From assembly GCA_027492275.1 (NCBI GenBank), contig JAPUFC010000085.1, positions 84,247 through 148,246 of the forward strand: a DNA stretch of 64,000 bases, given 5' to 3'. A program made the position numbers and the translations under genes. Below the pieces are notes generated by a model. It ran no database searches and was not told the DNA's origin. It worked only from the letters and a program-made list of their open reading frames with translations. The first letter of the stretch is position 1. Every line of letters starts with the position of its first letter. The stretch is from Mesorhizobium sp. (GTDB lineage: Bacteria > Pseudomonadota > Alphaproteobacteria > Rhizobiales > Rhizobiaceae). Below, piece after piece: positions 17,705 to 27,051 of the stretch.

Positions 17705-18730
17705 ATGAAACACGTGGCGATTGGCATCCTCGCAGGCGCCGTCGGTCTGGCCGCCTCCGCGGCATCGGCGGACACGCTCGACAACGTCAAGTCGAAGGGC
17801 TTCGTGCAGTGCGGCGTGAACACCGGCCTCGCCGGCTTTTCCGCGCCGAACAACCAGGGCGAGTGGACCGGCCTCGACGCCGATTTCTGCCGCGCGGTCG
17901 CGGCGGCGGTGTTCGGCGACGGCACCAAGGTCAAGTTCACCGGCCTGTCGGCCAAGGACCGCTTCACGGCGCTCCAGTCCGGCGAGATCGACATCCTGTC
18001 TCGCAACACCACCTGGACCATCAACCGCGACACCGCGCTCGGCCTCAACTTCGCCGGGGTGACCTACTATGACGGCCAGGGGTTCATGATCAATTCCAAG
18101 AAGGTGCCGGGCGTGAATTCCGCCCTGCAGCTATCCGGCGCCGCCATCTGCGTGCAGGCCGGCACGACCACGGAGCTGAACCTGGCCGACTATTTCAAGG
18201 CCAACAACCTCCAGTACAATCCGGTCGTGTTCGAGAAGTTTGAGGAAGCGAACGCCGCCTACGACGCCGGCCGCTGCGACGCCTACACCACCGACCAGTC
18301 GGGCCTCTACGCGGTGCGCCTGCAGATGTCGTCGCCGGACGACCACGTCGTTCTGCCGGAAATCATCTCCAAGGAGCCGCTCGGCCCCTCCGTCCGCCAG
18401 GGCGACGACAAGTGGTTCGACATCGTCAAATGGACCTACTACGCGCTGCTGAACACCGAGGAGGCCGGTATCACGCAGGCCAATGTCGAGGAGATGAAGA
18501 AGTCCACCAACCCAGACATCAAGCGCCTGCTGGGCGTCGAGGCTGAGACCAAGATCGGCACCGATCTCGGCCTGAGCAACGACTGGGTCGTCAACATCGT
18601 CAAGGCCACCGGCAATTACGGCGAGATCTTCGAGCGCAACGTGGGCACCGGCAGCCCGCTCAAGATATCGCGCGGCATCAACGCGCTGTGGACCAAGGGC
18701 GGCCTGCAATACGGCATGCCGATCCGCTGA
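17705..18730 (+). CDS. aapJ: General L-amino acid ABC transporter, substrate-binding protein
   Basis: This 341-residue periplasmic binding protein belongs to the polar/general amino-acid family (AapJ/BztA). A signal peptide (MKHVAIGILAGAVGLAASAASA) is followed by DTLDNVKSKGFVQCGVNTGLAGFS, then LDADFCRAVAAAVFGD and SAKDRFTALQSGEIDILSRNTTWT. These contain the conserved amino-acid carboxylate-binding segment. It captures amino acids for the AapQMP permease encoded next. ATG 17705 is chosen because it begins the signal peptide, although the frame is open further upstream. The first gene of its operon is usually the most highly expressed. Confidence 0.95.
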   Translation: MKHVAIGILAGAVGLAASAASADTLDNVKSKGFVQCGVNTGLAGFSAPNNQGEWTGLDADFCRAVAAAVFGDGTKVKFTGLSAKDRFTALQSGEIDILSRNTTWTINRDTALGLNFAGVTYYDGQGFMINSKKVPGVNSALQLSGAAICVQAGTTTELNLADYFKANNLQYNPVVFEKFEEANAAYDAGRCDAYTTDQSGLYAVRLQMSSPDDHVVLPEIISKEPLGPSVRQGDDKWFDIVKWTYYALLNTEEAGITQANVEEMKKSTNPDIKRLLGVEAETKIGTDLGLSNDWVVNIVKATGNYGEIFERNVGTGSPLKISRGINALWTKGGLQYGMPIR

Positions 18731-18826
18731 TCGCGGGAGGGCCGGGACGCCCTTGCGTCCCGGTCTTTCATCCGACGGCGGCCGATGAAGAGCCGCCGCC
18801 GCAACGACCATGGGAAGGGGAACCCT

Positions 18827-20017
18827 GTGGCGACACATGAAGTCCTGCATGAGGAAAGCCCTACAAGGGCTTCGCTCGTCTACGACCCGCGCGTGCGCAG
18901 CATCGTCTTCCAGGTGCTCGTGGTCGTGCTGCTGGTGCTGGGCGTGTGGTGGATCGTCGACAACACGATCGCCAATCTGCGCCGCTCCAACATATCGACG
19001 GGTTTCGACTTCCTGCGCGGTCGCGCAGGCTTCGACATCTCCGACCGGCTGATCGACTACAGCTCCGATTCGAACTACGGGCGCGCGCTGATCGTCGGCA
19101 TCCTCAACACGCTGATGGTGGCCGCGGCCGGCATCGTCGCTGCCACCATCATCGGCTTTCTGGTCGGCGTCGGGCGGCTGTCCAACAACTGGCTGATCCG
19201 CAAGATCGCGACGGTCTACGTCGAGGTCTTCCGCAACATCCCGCCCCTTCTGGTCATCCTGTTCTGGTATCAGGGCGTGCTGGCGCTGCTGCCGGCGGTG
19301 CGCGACAGCTACACGCTGCCTTTCGGCTCGTTCCTGAACGTGCGCGGCTTCTATTTCCCGCGCTTCGTGTGGGGCGAGGGGGCCTGGCTGGTGCTGGCGG
19401 GCCTGGTCGTCGGCATAGCGCTCTCCATCTTCGTCGCCAGCCGCGCCAGGGCGCGGCAGATGGCGACGGGCCAGCAGTTCCCGGTGTTCCTCACCAGCCT
19501 CGGCCTGATCGTCGGCCTGCCGCTGCTGGGCTTCCTTCTCGCCGGCCTGCCGCTGACGCTGGAATATCCGCAGAAGGGCGCGTTCAACCTGAACGGCGGC
19601 ATCAACGTGAAGCCGGAGTTCCTGTCGCTGTTCCTGGCGCTGTCCTTCTACACGGCCTCCTTCATCGCCGAGATCGTGCGCGCCGGCATCATGGGCGTCA
19701 GCCGCGGGCAGAGCGAGGCGGCGGCGGCGCTGGGCCTGCGCTCTGGTCCCGCGCTGCGGCTGGTCATCATCCCGCAGGCGCTGCGCATCATCATCCCGCC
19801 GCTGACCAGCCAGTACCTGAACCTGACCAAGAACTCCTCGCTGGCGGTGGCGATCGGCTATCCCGACCTCTACGCGGTCGGCGGCACGATCCTCAACCAG
19901 ACCGGCCAGGCCATCGAGGTGGTCGTCGTCTTCATGGTCGTCTATCTGAGCATCAGCATCCTTACCTCGCTGTTCATGAACTGGTTCAACACCAAGATGG
20001 CGCTGAAGGAGAGATAG
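18827..20017 (+). CDS. aapQ: General L-amino acid ABC transporter, permease AapQ
   Basis: This 396-residue inner-membrane permease is the first of the heterodimer. It shows the HisM-type core: an N-terminal membrane helix (SIVFQVLVVVLLVLGVWWIV), a long insert containing LRGRAGFDIS, the segment NTLMVAAAGIVAATIIGF, EVFRNIPPLLVILFWYQG and the EAA loop EAAAALGLRSGPALRLVIIPQALRI that contacts the ATPase. The start is a GTG at 18827 after GGGAAGGGG. Its stop codon is immediately followed by the aapM GTG, so translation is coupled. Confidence 0.95.
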   Translation: MATHEVLHEESPTRASLVYDPRVRSIVFQVLVVVLLVLGVWWIVDNTIANLRRSNISTGFDFLRGRAGFDISDRLIDYSSDSNYGRALIVGILNTLMVAAAGIVAATIIGFLVGVGRLSNNWLIRKIATVYVEVFRNIPPLLVILFWYQGVLALLPAVRDSYTLPFGSFLNVRGFYFPRFVWGEGAWLVLAGLVVGIALSIFVASRARARQMATGQQFPVFLTSLGLIVGLPLLGFLLAGLPLTLEYPQKGAFNLNGGINVKPEFLSLFLALSFYTASFIAEIVRAGIMGVSRGQSEAAAALGLRSGPALRLVIIPQALRIIIPPLTSQYLNLTKNSSLAVAIGYPDLYAVGGTILNQTGQAIEVVVVFMVVYLSISILTSLFMNWFNTKMALKER

Positions 20018-21178
20018 GTGAGCGACCACGACATCTCCTTCGTCCGCACCGAAATGGCGCAGGCCGAGCCGGCGCCGCGCAACCAGGTGGGCCTCGCCGG
20101 CTGGGCGCGGCGCAACCTCTTCTCCACCCCGCTGAACACGGTGATGACCGCTGTCGCTCTGATCGCGATCGCATGGTTCGTGCCGCGCATGCTGAACTGG
20201 CTGCTGTTCGACGCCGTCTGGAGCGGCGAGAACCGCACGGCCTGCCTGACGGTGGAGCAGGGCGGCCAGCTTCCCGCCGGCTGGTCCGGCGCCTGCTGGC
20301 CGTTCGTGATCAGCCGCTTCGGCTACTTCATGTTCGGCCGCTACCCGATCGACGAGCGCTGGCGCGTCATCCTGTGCGGCCTGATCTTCGTCGCGCTGCT
20401 GGTGCCCCTGCTGATCCCGCGCGTTCCCTTCAAGCGGCTCAACGCCATCCTGTTCTTCGGCGTCTTCCCCTTCGTCGCCTTCTTCCTCCTCGTCGGCGGC
20501 GCCTTCGGCCTTCGCTACGTCGAGACCTCGCTGTGGGGCGGGCTGATGGTGACGCTGGTGCTGTCCTATGTCGGCATCGTGGTGTCGCTGCCGCTGGGCA
20601 TCCTGCTGGCGCTGGGAAGGCGTTCCAGGATGCCGATCGTGAAGCTCCTGTCGGTCATCTTCATCGAGACCGTGCGCGGCGTGCCGCTGGTCACGGTCCT
20701 CTTCATGGCCGCCTTCATGCTGCCGCTCTTCGTGCCGCCCGGCATGACCTTCGACAAGCTGCTCAGGGCGCTGGTCGGCGTCTCCCTGTTCGCCTCGGCC
20801 TATATGGCGGAAGTGATTCGCGGCGGTCTGCAGGCCATTCCGCGCGGCCAGTACGAGGGCGCGGATTCGCTCGGTCTCGGCTACTGGCAGAAGATGGGCC
20901 TGATCGTGATGCCGCAGGCGCTGAAGCTGGTGATACCGGGCATCGTCAATTCCTTCATCAGCCTGTTCAAGGACACCACGCTGGTCCTCATCATCTCGAT
21001 GTTCGACCTGCTCGGCGTGGTGAAGCAGAGCATTTCGGGCGATCCGACGTGGGCGACGCCGCAGACGGCCAAGACGGGCTACATCTTCGCGGCGCTGATC
21101 TTCTGGGTTTTCTGCTTCGGCATGTCCCGCTATTCGCAATACATGGAGCGCCGGCTCGACACCGGCTACCGGCGCTGA
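20018..21178 (+). CDS. aapM: General L-amino acid ABC transporter, permease AapM
   Basis: This 386-residue permease partners AapQ. It begins with a GTG directly abutting the aapQ stop. Hydrophobic segments include [34 protein letters not shown] and [20 protein letters not shown]. The conserved [29 protein letters not shown] loop lies near residue 270 and binds AapP. A periplasmic loop contains Cys-rich [14 protein letters not shown], as in other AapM proteins. The order J-Q-M-P is the classic rhizobial operon. Confidence 0.95.
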   Translation: MSDHDISFVRTEMAQAEPAPRNQVGLAGWARRNLFSTPLNTVMTAVALIAIAWFVPRMLNWLLFDAVWSGENRTACLTVEQGGQLPAGWSGACWPFVISRFGYFMFGRYPIDERWRVILCGLIFVALLVPLLIPRVPFKRLNAILFFGVFPFVAFFLLVGGAFGLRYVETSLWGGLMVTLVLSYVGIVVSLPLGILLALGRRSRMPIVKLLSVIFIETVRGVPLVTVLFMAAFMLPLFVPPGMTFDKLLRALVGVSLFASAYMAEVIRGGLQAIPRGQYEGADSLGLGYWQKMGLIVMPQALKLVIPGIVNSFISLFKDTTLVLIISMFDLLGVVKQSISGDPTWATPQTAKTGYIFAALIFWVFCFGMSRYSQYMERRLDTGYRR

Positions 21179-21204
21179 GGCCCGGCTGACAAGGGGAACC
21201 ATCC

Positions 21205-22008
21205 ATGACCAATGAAAGCATCGTCGACGCCGAGGAGATCAAGGTCGATCCCGGCAAGATGCAGGTGTCCTCGACGGACGTCGCCATCGAGATCGCCCAC
21301 ATGTACAAATGGTACGGCGAGTTCAACGTGCTGAAGGACATCAACCTCAAGGTCATGCGCGGCGAGCGCATCGTCATCTGCGGTCCTTCCGGCTCGGGCA
21401 AGTCGACCATGATCCGCTGCATCAACCGGCTGGAGGAGCACCAGAAGGGCCGGATCATCGTCGACGGCAAGGAACTGACCAACGATCTCAAGAAGATCGA
21501 CGAGGTCCGCCGCGAGGTCGGCATGGTGTTCCAGCACTTCAACCTGTTCCCGCACCTCACCATCCTGGAAAACTGCACGCTGGCGCCGATCTGGGTGCGC
21601 AAGGTCCCCAAGAAGCAGGCGGAGGAGACCGCCATGCACTTCCTGCGCCGGGTCAAGATTCCCGAGCAGGCGAACAAGTATCCGGGCCAGCTTTCCGGCG
21701 GCCAGCAGCAGCGCGTCGCGATCGCCCGCTCGCTGTGCATGAACCCGCGCATCATGCTGTTCGACGAGCCGACCTCCGCGCTCGACCCCGAGATGATCAA
21801 GGAGGTGCTGGAGACGATGGTCGGCCTCGCCGAGGAAGGCATGACCATGCTGTGCGTCACCCACGAGATGGGTTTTGCCCGCAAGGTCGCCAACCGCGTC
21901 ATCTTCATGGACCAGGGACAGATCGTCGAGCAGAACACGCCGGCCGAGTTCTTCGACCATCCCCAGCACGAGCGGACCAAGCTGTTCCTGAGCCAGATCC
22001 TGCACTGA
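21205..22008 (+). CDS. aapP: General L-amino acid ABC transporter, ATPase AapP
   Basis: This 267-residue ATPase powers the AapJQM transporter. Visible motifs are Walker [11 protein letters not shown]-loop [11 protein letters not shown], signature [15 protein letters not shown], Walker [15 protein letters not shown] and switch His in [13 protein letters not shown]. The N-terminal 30 residues ([19 protein letters not shown]) extend beyond the usual ATPase, as in other AapP proteins. It starts 26 bp after aapM. Its stop codon is flush with the start of the next gene. Confidence 0.96.
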   Translation: MTNESIVDAEEIKVDPGKMQVSSTDVAIEIAHMYKWYGEFNVLKDINLKVMRGERIVICGPSGSGKSTMIRCINRLEEHQKGRIIVDGKELTNDLKKIDEVRREVGMVFQHFNLFPHLTILENCTLAPIWVRKVPKKQAEETAMHFLRRVKIPEQANKYPGQLSGGQQQRVAIARSLCMNPRIMLFDEPTSALDPEMIKEVLETMVGLAEEGMTMLCVTHEMGFARKVANRVIFMDQGQIVEQNTPAEFFDHPQHERTKLFLSQILH

Positions 22009-22692
22009 ATGTGGCGCCGCGCCTGGCGCCGCGTCCTTGTCGTCGCGGGCGTCCTGCTGGCCCTGCCTATCGCCGGAACCTTCGTTCCGCGACCGCTCAT
22101 CGCAACGGAACGATCGCCGGGCGGCGGCGAGCGTCGGATTTTGTTGCTTGCCAATCCGATACACACCGATATCGCCCTGCCTGCCGATCCGGACGTGTTG
22201 GAGCGCTTCGGATTTCTGGCCGAGTCGGGCATGCCGCTCGGCGACGGCCGCGTGAAGTGGCTGATCGTCGGCTGGGGCGGCCGGTCGTTCTACCTCGAGA
22301 CGCCGACCTGGTCTGACCTGAAGCCCGGTCCCGCCATCGCCGCTCTTACCGTGGACGCGTCGGTCATGCATGTCGGCGTGACGGGGGACATCCCCGAAGG
22401 GACGGACGGCATCACCCCCATCGATTTGTCGCCACAAGCGTTCGCGGCGGTGATGCAAGTCGCATCCAATTCGTTCGCCAGCGGATCGGACGGGCGGCCG
22501 ATCCTCATCGAGGGCAGATCGTATGGCGCGTTCGATCGCTTCTACGAGGCGAAAGGGCGCTTCAATGCCGTGGTCGGATGCAACACCTGGACTGGCGCCG
22601 TGCTTCGCCAGGGCGGGATCAGGACAGGCTGGTGGAACCCGATGCCGCAAAGCCTGAACTTGTCGCTTCGGCTCTTCAACGACCTGCCCTGA
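22009..22692 (+). CDS. TIGR02117/DUF2459 family protein
   Basis: This 227-residue protein of unknown function has an N-terminal membrane anchor or signal (RVLVVAGVLLALPIAGTF). The conserved family blocks are LLANPIHTDIALP, KWLIVGWGGRSFYLETPTW, TVDASVMHVGVTG, and CNTWTGAVLRQGGIRTGWWNPMPQSL. The CNTWT block with an upstream His suggests a Cys-His active site of NlpC/P60-like type, which is inference. Its ATG begins in the base after the aapP stop, so it is probably co-transcribed with the amino-acid transporter although no functional link is known. Confidence 0.85.
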   Translation: MWRRAWRRVLVVAGVLLALPIAGTFVPRPLIATERSPGGGERRILLLANPIHTDIALPADPDVLERFGFLAESGMPLGDGRVKWLIVGWGGRSFYLETPTWSDLKPGPAIAALTVDASVMHVGVTGDIPEGTDGITPIDLSPQAFAAVMQVASNSFASGSDGRPILIEGRSYGAFDRFYEAKGRFNAVVGCNTWTGAVLRQGGIRTGWWNPMPQSLNLSLRLFNDLP

Positions 22693-22701
22693 ACGACTCG
22701 C

Positions 22702-23130
22702 TCAGAAGGTGATGTGCACCGAGGGGGCCGAGCGTCTGGCCTCGCCGTGGAACACGGCCTCGATGTTGTTGCCGTCCGGATCGAGCAGGAAGGCGGCGTA
22801 GTAGCCGGGGTGGTAGGGCCGTTCGCCCGGCGCGCCGTTGTCGTCGCCGCCTGCGGCGAGGCCGGCCGTGTAGAAGGCGTCCACCGTCGCGCGATCCTTT
22901 GCCTGGAAGGCGAGATGGTGACGGCCGGTCAGCTTGCCCAGCGCCGCCGGGCTGTCGGCGCTGGAAACGAAAAGCTCGTCCGCCCAGAAATAGCTGTCGG
23001 CGCTGCCGCCCATCGGTATGCCGAGCGCCTTCAGCACCGCCTCGTAGAAGCGATGGCTGGCGGGCAGGTCGGCGACCACGAGCTGGATATGGTCGATCAG
23101 CCGGCCGCGATGCAGTTCCTGCGTTTCCAT
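22702..23130 (-). CDS. VOC (glyoxalase/bleomycin-resistance) family protein
   Basis: This 142-residue protein has the paired beta-alpha-beta modules of the vicinal oxygen chelate fold. IDHIQLVVADLPASHRFYEAVLKALG forms the first module. The second contains HHLAFQAKDRATVDAFYTAGLAAGG and ends YAAFLLDPDGNNIEAVFHG. Candidate metal ligands are His in IDHIQL, His in HHLAF and Glu in NIEAVF. The reaction cannot be told. The GAGG-like site before ATG 23130 supports the start. It is the last gene of a three-gene minus-strand run with the monooxygenase and zinc-finger genes. Confidence 0.88.
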   Translation of the reverse strand: METQELHRGRLIDHIQLVVADLPASHRFYEAVLKALGIPMGGSADSYFWADELFVSSADSPAALGKLTGRHHLAFQAKDRATVDAFYTAGLAAGGDDNGAPGERPYHPGYYAAFLLDPDGNNIEAVFHGEARRSAPSVHITF

Positions 23131-23171
23131 GGAATTTTCCTCTCGGGTTCGGATGTGGCAACGTCGCCCGG

Positions 23172-24395
23172 TCAGGAGGGTTCCGACGCATGCACGCGCA
23201 TACTGCCCGCTTCGGCGTCGTAGCCATAGAGCCAGTCGAGGTCGGCGGCGAAGCTCTCCTGACGCCGTAGTGTCAGCAGGAGGTCGCGCGCCAGCGCGAC
23301 CGGCCCGGCGGCATGCCATGCGAGCCTGTTCAGCGCGCCGCGACGCGCGACGCGGCGCACGCGGGCCCGCCTCTCGTCTTCCCAGGCGGCCAGCGCCGCG
23401 GCGAGATCGTCCGGGCGCGCGACGACCGCAGCCGCGAGCCGCTCGGCATCCTCGATTGCCATGGCCGCGCCCTGCGCGGCGAAAGGCGTCATCGCATGCG
23501 CGGCGTCGCCGATGAGCGCGGCGCCCTCCGGCAGCGTCCACCGCGAGCTGGAAACCGTGTGCAGCGGCCACACGCTCCAGGCCGGCACGGCTTGCGCCAG
23601 CGGCCGCAGCGCGGTGCGGGCGAGCGCGTCGGCGAAGCGCCCGGCCAGCCCGTCGTGATCGCCGGTCGAAGGCTCCCGGCTGGCCATGAAGCCGGCGAGG
23701 TTGAAGCTGTCGCCGGCCCGGACGGGATAGGCGACGAGATGAAACGCCGGATGCAGGAAGGCGGTGACGCTTCCGCGTTCGCCGGCTCCGGCCAGGAATT
23801 GTCCCGCGCGGCTGTCGGCCGTCACCGTGCTTCGGAAGGCGGCATGGCCGGAAAACGCCCGACTTGCCGCCGGGTCGACTTGGTGCCGCAGGGGCGACCA
23901 CACGCCGTCCGCGCCGACGATGAGCAGGCCGTCCCGTTTGCCGTCGTCCATGACCATCGCCGCCTTGCCGCCGGACAGGTCGAGACCGGTGACCGGCGTC
24001 GCAAGACCGAGCGCGATGCCCGGATGCTTGTGCACCTGCCCGAGCAGCGCCTGCTGCAAATCGGCCCGGTGCGCGGTGAGATAGGGCGCGCCCCAGCGGC
24101 GCAGTCCTGCCTCGCCGAGCGGCACGCGGCCGATTTCGCGCAGGTCCGATCCGCGCCGCAGCACCACGCGGGAGGGTGCGACCGCCGTCGCCGCAAGCGC
24201 CGGCAGCACGCCGAGCCGGTCGAGAATGCGCGTGGCGTTCGGCGAGAGCTGGAGCCCCGCGCCGGCCTCCTCAAGACTAGCCGCGCGCTCGAAGACCGCG
24301 ACGGAAAAGCCGCGCTGCGCGAAAGCCAGCGCCGCCGTCAGCCCGGCTATGCCCGCTCCGGCGATGAGGACGGTTGTGGGCGCGGCGCGTGTCAC
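23172..24395 (-). CDS. FAD-dependent monooxygenase
   Basis: This 407-residue class A flavoprotein hydroxylase resembles salicylate or hydroxybenzoate hydroxylases. It has the N-terminal dinucleotide fold VLIAGAGIAGLTAALAFAQRG, the DG motif region LLIVGADGVWSPLRHQV and the FAD-ribityl GD motif LIGDAAHAMTPFAAQGAAMAIEDAERLA. These proteins use NAD(P)H and oxygen to hydroxylate aromatic compounds. No ring-cleavage or transport genes lie nearby to show the substrate, though the downstream VOC gene could act with it. The start ATG at 24395 begins the Rossmann fold. Confidence 0.88.
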   Translation of the reverse strand: MTRAAPTTVLIAGAGIAGLTAALAFAQRGFSVAVFERAASLEEAGAGLQLSPNATRILDRLGVLPALAATAVAPSRVVLRRGSDLREIGRVPLGEAGLRRWGAPYLTAHRADLQQALLGQVHKHPGIALGLATPVTGLDLSGGKAAMVMDDGKRDGLLIVGADGVWSPLRHQVDPAASRAFSGHAAFRSTVTADSRAGQFLAGAGERGSVTAFLHPAFHLVAYPVRAGDSFNLAGFMASREPSTGDHDGLAGRFADALARTALRPLAQAVPAWSVWPLHTVSSSRWTLPEGAALIGDAAHAMTPFAAQGAAMAIEDAERLAAAVVARPDDLAAALAAWEDERRARVRRVARRGALNRLAWHAAGPVALARDLLLTLRRQESFAADLDWLYGYDAEAGSMRVHASEPS

Positions 24396-24421
24396 GGCGC
24401 TGAGGGATCAGCGCGCGCGGT

Positions 24422-24670
24422 TCAGGCCGCGCGTTCGACGAACAGGCAACCGGCCGGCCGCGTCTCGGCGGCCTTCAACGCATGGTCGTAGCGGTAGAGC
24501 GTCGAGCAGTAGGGGCAGACCTTCTCGTCGTCGGCGCCCATGTCGAGGAAGACGTGCGGATGGTCGTAGGGCGTGGTCGCGCCCACGCACATGAATTCCT
24601 TGACGCCGACGTCGATCGCGGCATGGCCGGCATCGTTCTGGAAATGGGGTACGGAACCGCCCGCCATCAT
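24422..24670 (-). CDS. Zinc-finger domain protein (NDUFS6-like)
   Basis: This 82-residue protein carries the zinc-finger pattern of the NDUFS6/complex I 13 kDa family. Ligand candidates are Cys in FMCVGA, His in HPHVFLDMG and the pair in [13 protein letters not shown]. In alphaproteobacteria such proteins are thought to be accessory to complex I, which fits the NDUFS4-like gene 11 kb away, but this is inference. The frame starts [15 protein letters not shown]. It is the first gene of the run leading to the monooxygenase gene, 26 bp apart. Confidence 0.85.
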   Translation of the reverse strand: MMAGGSVPHFQNDAGHAAIDVGVKEFMCVGATTPYDHPHVFLDMGADDEKVCPYCSTLYRYDHALKAAETRPAGCLFVERAA

Positions 24671-24840
24671 TCGCTCCCGGTCGTCATTTGTCCATGCGTG
24701 AGGAAGTCGTTCGGCCCAAGCGTTTGGAGCATAACCGCCGACTTTGCAAGACGCCGAAATTATTCTGTCGCAAAACCATGGCAGAAGCTAGATTGGGTCG
24801 CCTCGAGGCCCGGATGACGCGTGTCGGGAGATGGGTTCTG

Positions 24841-27051
24841 ATGAATGAGATGCGGCCGGCCAAGAGCGGTTTCGCGGAAGGGATAGCGGCGGAGGGCGAG
24901 GGGGTGCTGAGCAACCCCGACCGCTTCGTGAACCGCGAGTTTTCCTGGCTCCAGTTCAACCGCCGCGTGCTGGAGGAGGCGCAGAACCCGCATCATCCCG
25001 TGCTGGAAAGGGTGCGTTTCCTGTCGATCTCGGCCGCCAATCTGGACGAGTTCTTCATGGTCCGCGTCGCCGGCCTCGCCGGCCAGGTGCGCGAGAACAT
25101 CGCGCTGCGCAGCCCGGACGGGCGCACGCCCCAGCAGCAGCTCGAACAGCTCCTGATCGAGGTCGAGCGGCTGCAGGAGGACCAGCAGAAGACGCTGCAC
25201 GAACTGGGCTCCCTCCTGTCGAAGGAAGGCATCGAATCGGTTGCCGCCTCGCAGCTCACCAAGGACGACATGGCCTGGCTGGAAGGCCATTTCCACGAGC
25301 AGATGTTCCCGGTGCTGACGCCGCTGTCCATCGATCCGGCGCACCCGTTCCCCTTCATTCCCAATCTCGGCTTCTCGATCGCGCTGCAGCTTCGCAGCGT
25401 GCGCGAGAAGGAGGAGATGACGGCGCTGCTGCGCCTGCCGCCGGCGCTGAAGCGCTTCATCCGCCTGCCGGACCGCAAGGCCAAGGTCCGCTTCATCCGG
25501 CTGGAGGATACGGTGGCGCTTTTCGTCGGCCGCCTGTTCCCCGGCTACGAGGTGAAGGGGTCCGGCACCTTCCGCATCATCCGCGACAGCGATATCGAGG
25601 TGGAGGAAGAGGCAGAGGATCTCGTGCAGTTCTTCGAGACGGCGCTGAAGCGCCGCCGCCGCGGTTCCGTGATCCGCATCGAGTTCGACGACAAGATGCC
25701 GGAGGAGCTGCGCGAGTTCGTCGCCGGCGAACTCGGCGTGCCGGCCAACCGCGTCAGCGTGCTGACCGGCCCGCTGGCGGTGAGCCAGGTTTCGGAGGTG
25801 GTCGCCCTGCCGCGCGACGATCTCAAGTTCGTTCCCTACAATCCGCGCTTCCCCGAGCGCATCCGCGAGCATCGCGGCGACTGCTTCGCGGCCATCCGCG
25901 AGAAGGACATCGTCGTCCACCACCCCTATGAATCCTTCGACGTGGTGGTGCAGTTCCTGCGGCAGGCCGCGCTGGACCCGGAGGTGGTGGCGATCAAGCA
26001 GACGCTCTACCGCACCTCCAACGACAGCCCGATCGTGCGCGCCCTGATCGACGCGGCCGAGGCCGGCAAGTCGGTGACGGCGCTGGTCGAGCTCAAGGCG
26101 CGCTTCGACGAGGAGGCCAATATCCGCTGGGCGCGCGACCTGGAACGCGCCGGCGTGCAGGTCGTGTTCGGCTTCATCGAGCTGAAGACGCATGCGAAGA
26201 TGTCGCTGGTGGTGCGGCGCGAGGACGGCAAGCTGCGGAACTACGTCCATCTCGGCACCGGCAACTACCATCCGGTCACGGCGCGCATCTACACCGACCT
26301 GTCCTTCTTCACCACGGACCAGGCGATCGCGCACGACGTGGCGCAGATCTTCAACTTCATCACCGGCTATGCCGAGCCGACCGGCGACATGTGCATCGCG
26401 CTGTCGCCCTACACGCTGCGCAGCCGCATCCTGACCCACATCGCCGAGGAGATCGCGCACGCGCGGGAGGGAAGGCGCGCGCAGATCTGGATGAAGATGA
26501 ACTCGCTGGTCGATCCCACGATCATCGACGCGCTCTACGAGGCGAGCGGGGCGGGCGTCGAGATCGATCTCGTGGTGCGCGGCATCTGCTGCCTGCGGCC
26601 GCAGGTTCCGGGCCTCTCCGACAACATCCGCGCCAAGTCGATCGTCGGCCGGTTCCTGGAGCACAGCCGCATCTACTGCTTCGGCAACGGCCACGGCCTG
26701 CCGTCCGACGACGCCATCATCTACATCAGCTCGGCCGACATGATGCCGCGCAACCTCGACCGCCGCGTGGAGACCCTGGTGCCGATCAAGAACCCGACCG
26801 TGCACGAGCAGGTGCTGGGCCAGATCATGCTCGGAAACCTGATGGACAACCAGCAAAGTTTCGAAGTATTGGCCGACGGGACCTCGCGGCGCGTCACGCT
26901 GGACGAGGGCGAGGAACCGTTCAACGCGCAGGAATATTTCATGACCAATCCGAGCCTGTCCGGACGGGGTGACGCGCTGAAGCAGCACGCTCCCAAGCAG
27001 ATCGCCCAGTTCAAGCGGCGCAAGAAAGCCGTCGCCGCGAAGGCCGGATGA
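24841..27051 (+). CDS. ppk: Polyphosphate kinase 1
   Basis: PPK1 reversibly makes polyphosphate from ATP at the membrane. The 736-residue protein shows the N-terminal [20 protein letters not shown], the head domain, and the catalytic domains with His451 in [14 protein letters not shown] (the autophosphorylated histidine) and His608 in [23 protein letters not shown] sequence appears as [15 protein letters not shown]. The frame is open to 24688, but homology begins after ATG 24841, which has a GGGAG site. The ppx gene overlaps its end by 4 bp, so synthesis and breakdown are co-expressed. Confidence 0.97.
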   Translation: MNEMRPAKSGFAEGIAAEGEGVLSNPDRFVNREFSWLQFNRRVLEEAQNPHHPVLERVRFLSISAANLDEFFMVRVAGLAGQVRENIALRSPDGRTPQQQLEQLLIEVERLQEDQQKTLHELGSLLSKEGIESVAASQLTKDDMAWLEGHFHEQMFPVLTPLSIDPAHPFPFIPNLGFSIALQLRSVREKEEMTALLRLPPALKRFIRLPDRKAKVRFIRLEDTVALFVGRLFPGYEVKGSGTFRIIRDSDIEVEEEAEDLVQFFETALKRRRRGSVIRIEFDDKMPEELREFVAGELGVPANRVSVLTGPLAVSQVSEVVALPRDDLKFVPYNPRFPERIREHRGDCFAAIREKDIVVHHPYESFDVVVQFLRQAALDPEVVAIKQTLYRTSNDSPIVRALIDAAEAGKSVTALVELKARFDEEANIRWARDLERAGVQVVFGFIELKTHAKMSLVVRREDGKLRNYVHLGTGNYHPVTARIYTDLSFFTTDQAIAHDVAQIFNFITGYAEPTGDMCIALSPYTLRSRILTHIAEEIAHAREGRRAQIWMKMNSLVDPTIIDALYEASGAGVEIDLVVRGICCLRPQVPGLSDNIRAKSIVGRFLEHSRIYCFGNGHGLPSDDAIIYISSADMMPRNLDRRVETLVPIKNPTVHEQVLGQIMLGNLMDNQQSFEVLADGTSRRVTLDEGEEPFNAQEYFMTNPSLSGRGDALKQHAPKQIAQFKRRKKAVAAKAG

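Noticed and set aside
18131..21202. A minus-strand frame of over 1000 codons opposite aapQMP, and similar long frames at 1309-3675, 3672-5822 and 53023-54489
   Set aside because: They lie wholly opposite well-supported genes. Their translations are rich in Arg, His and Gln and show no domain. High GC content makes such antisense frames common.
24671..24840. Possible Pho box before ppk (CTGTCGC near 24765)
   Set aside because: Only one half resembles CTGTCAT and the second half at the expected 11 bp spacing is missing.
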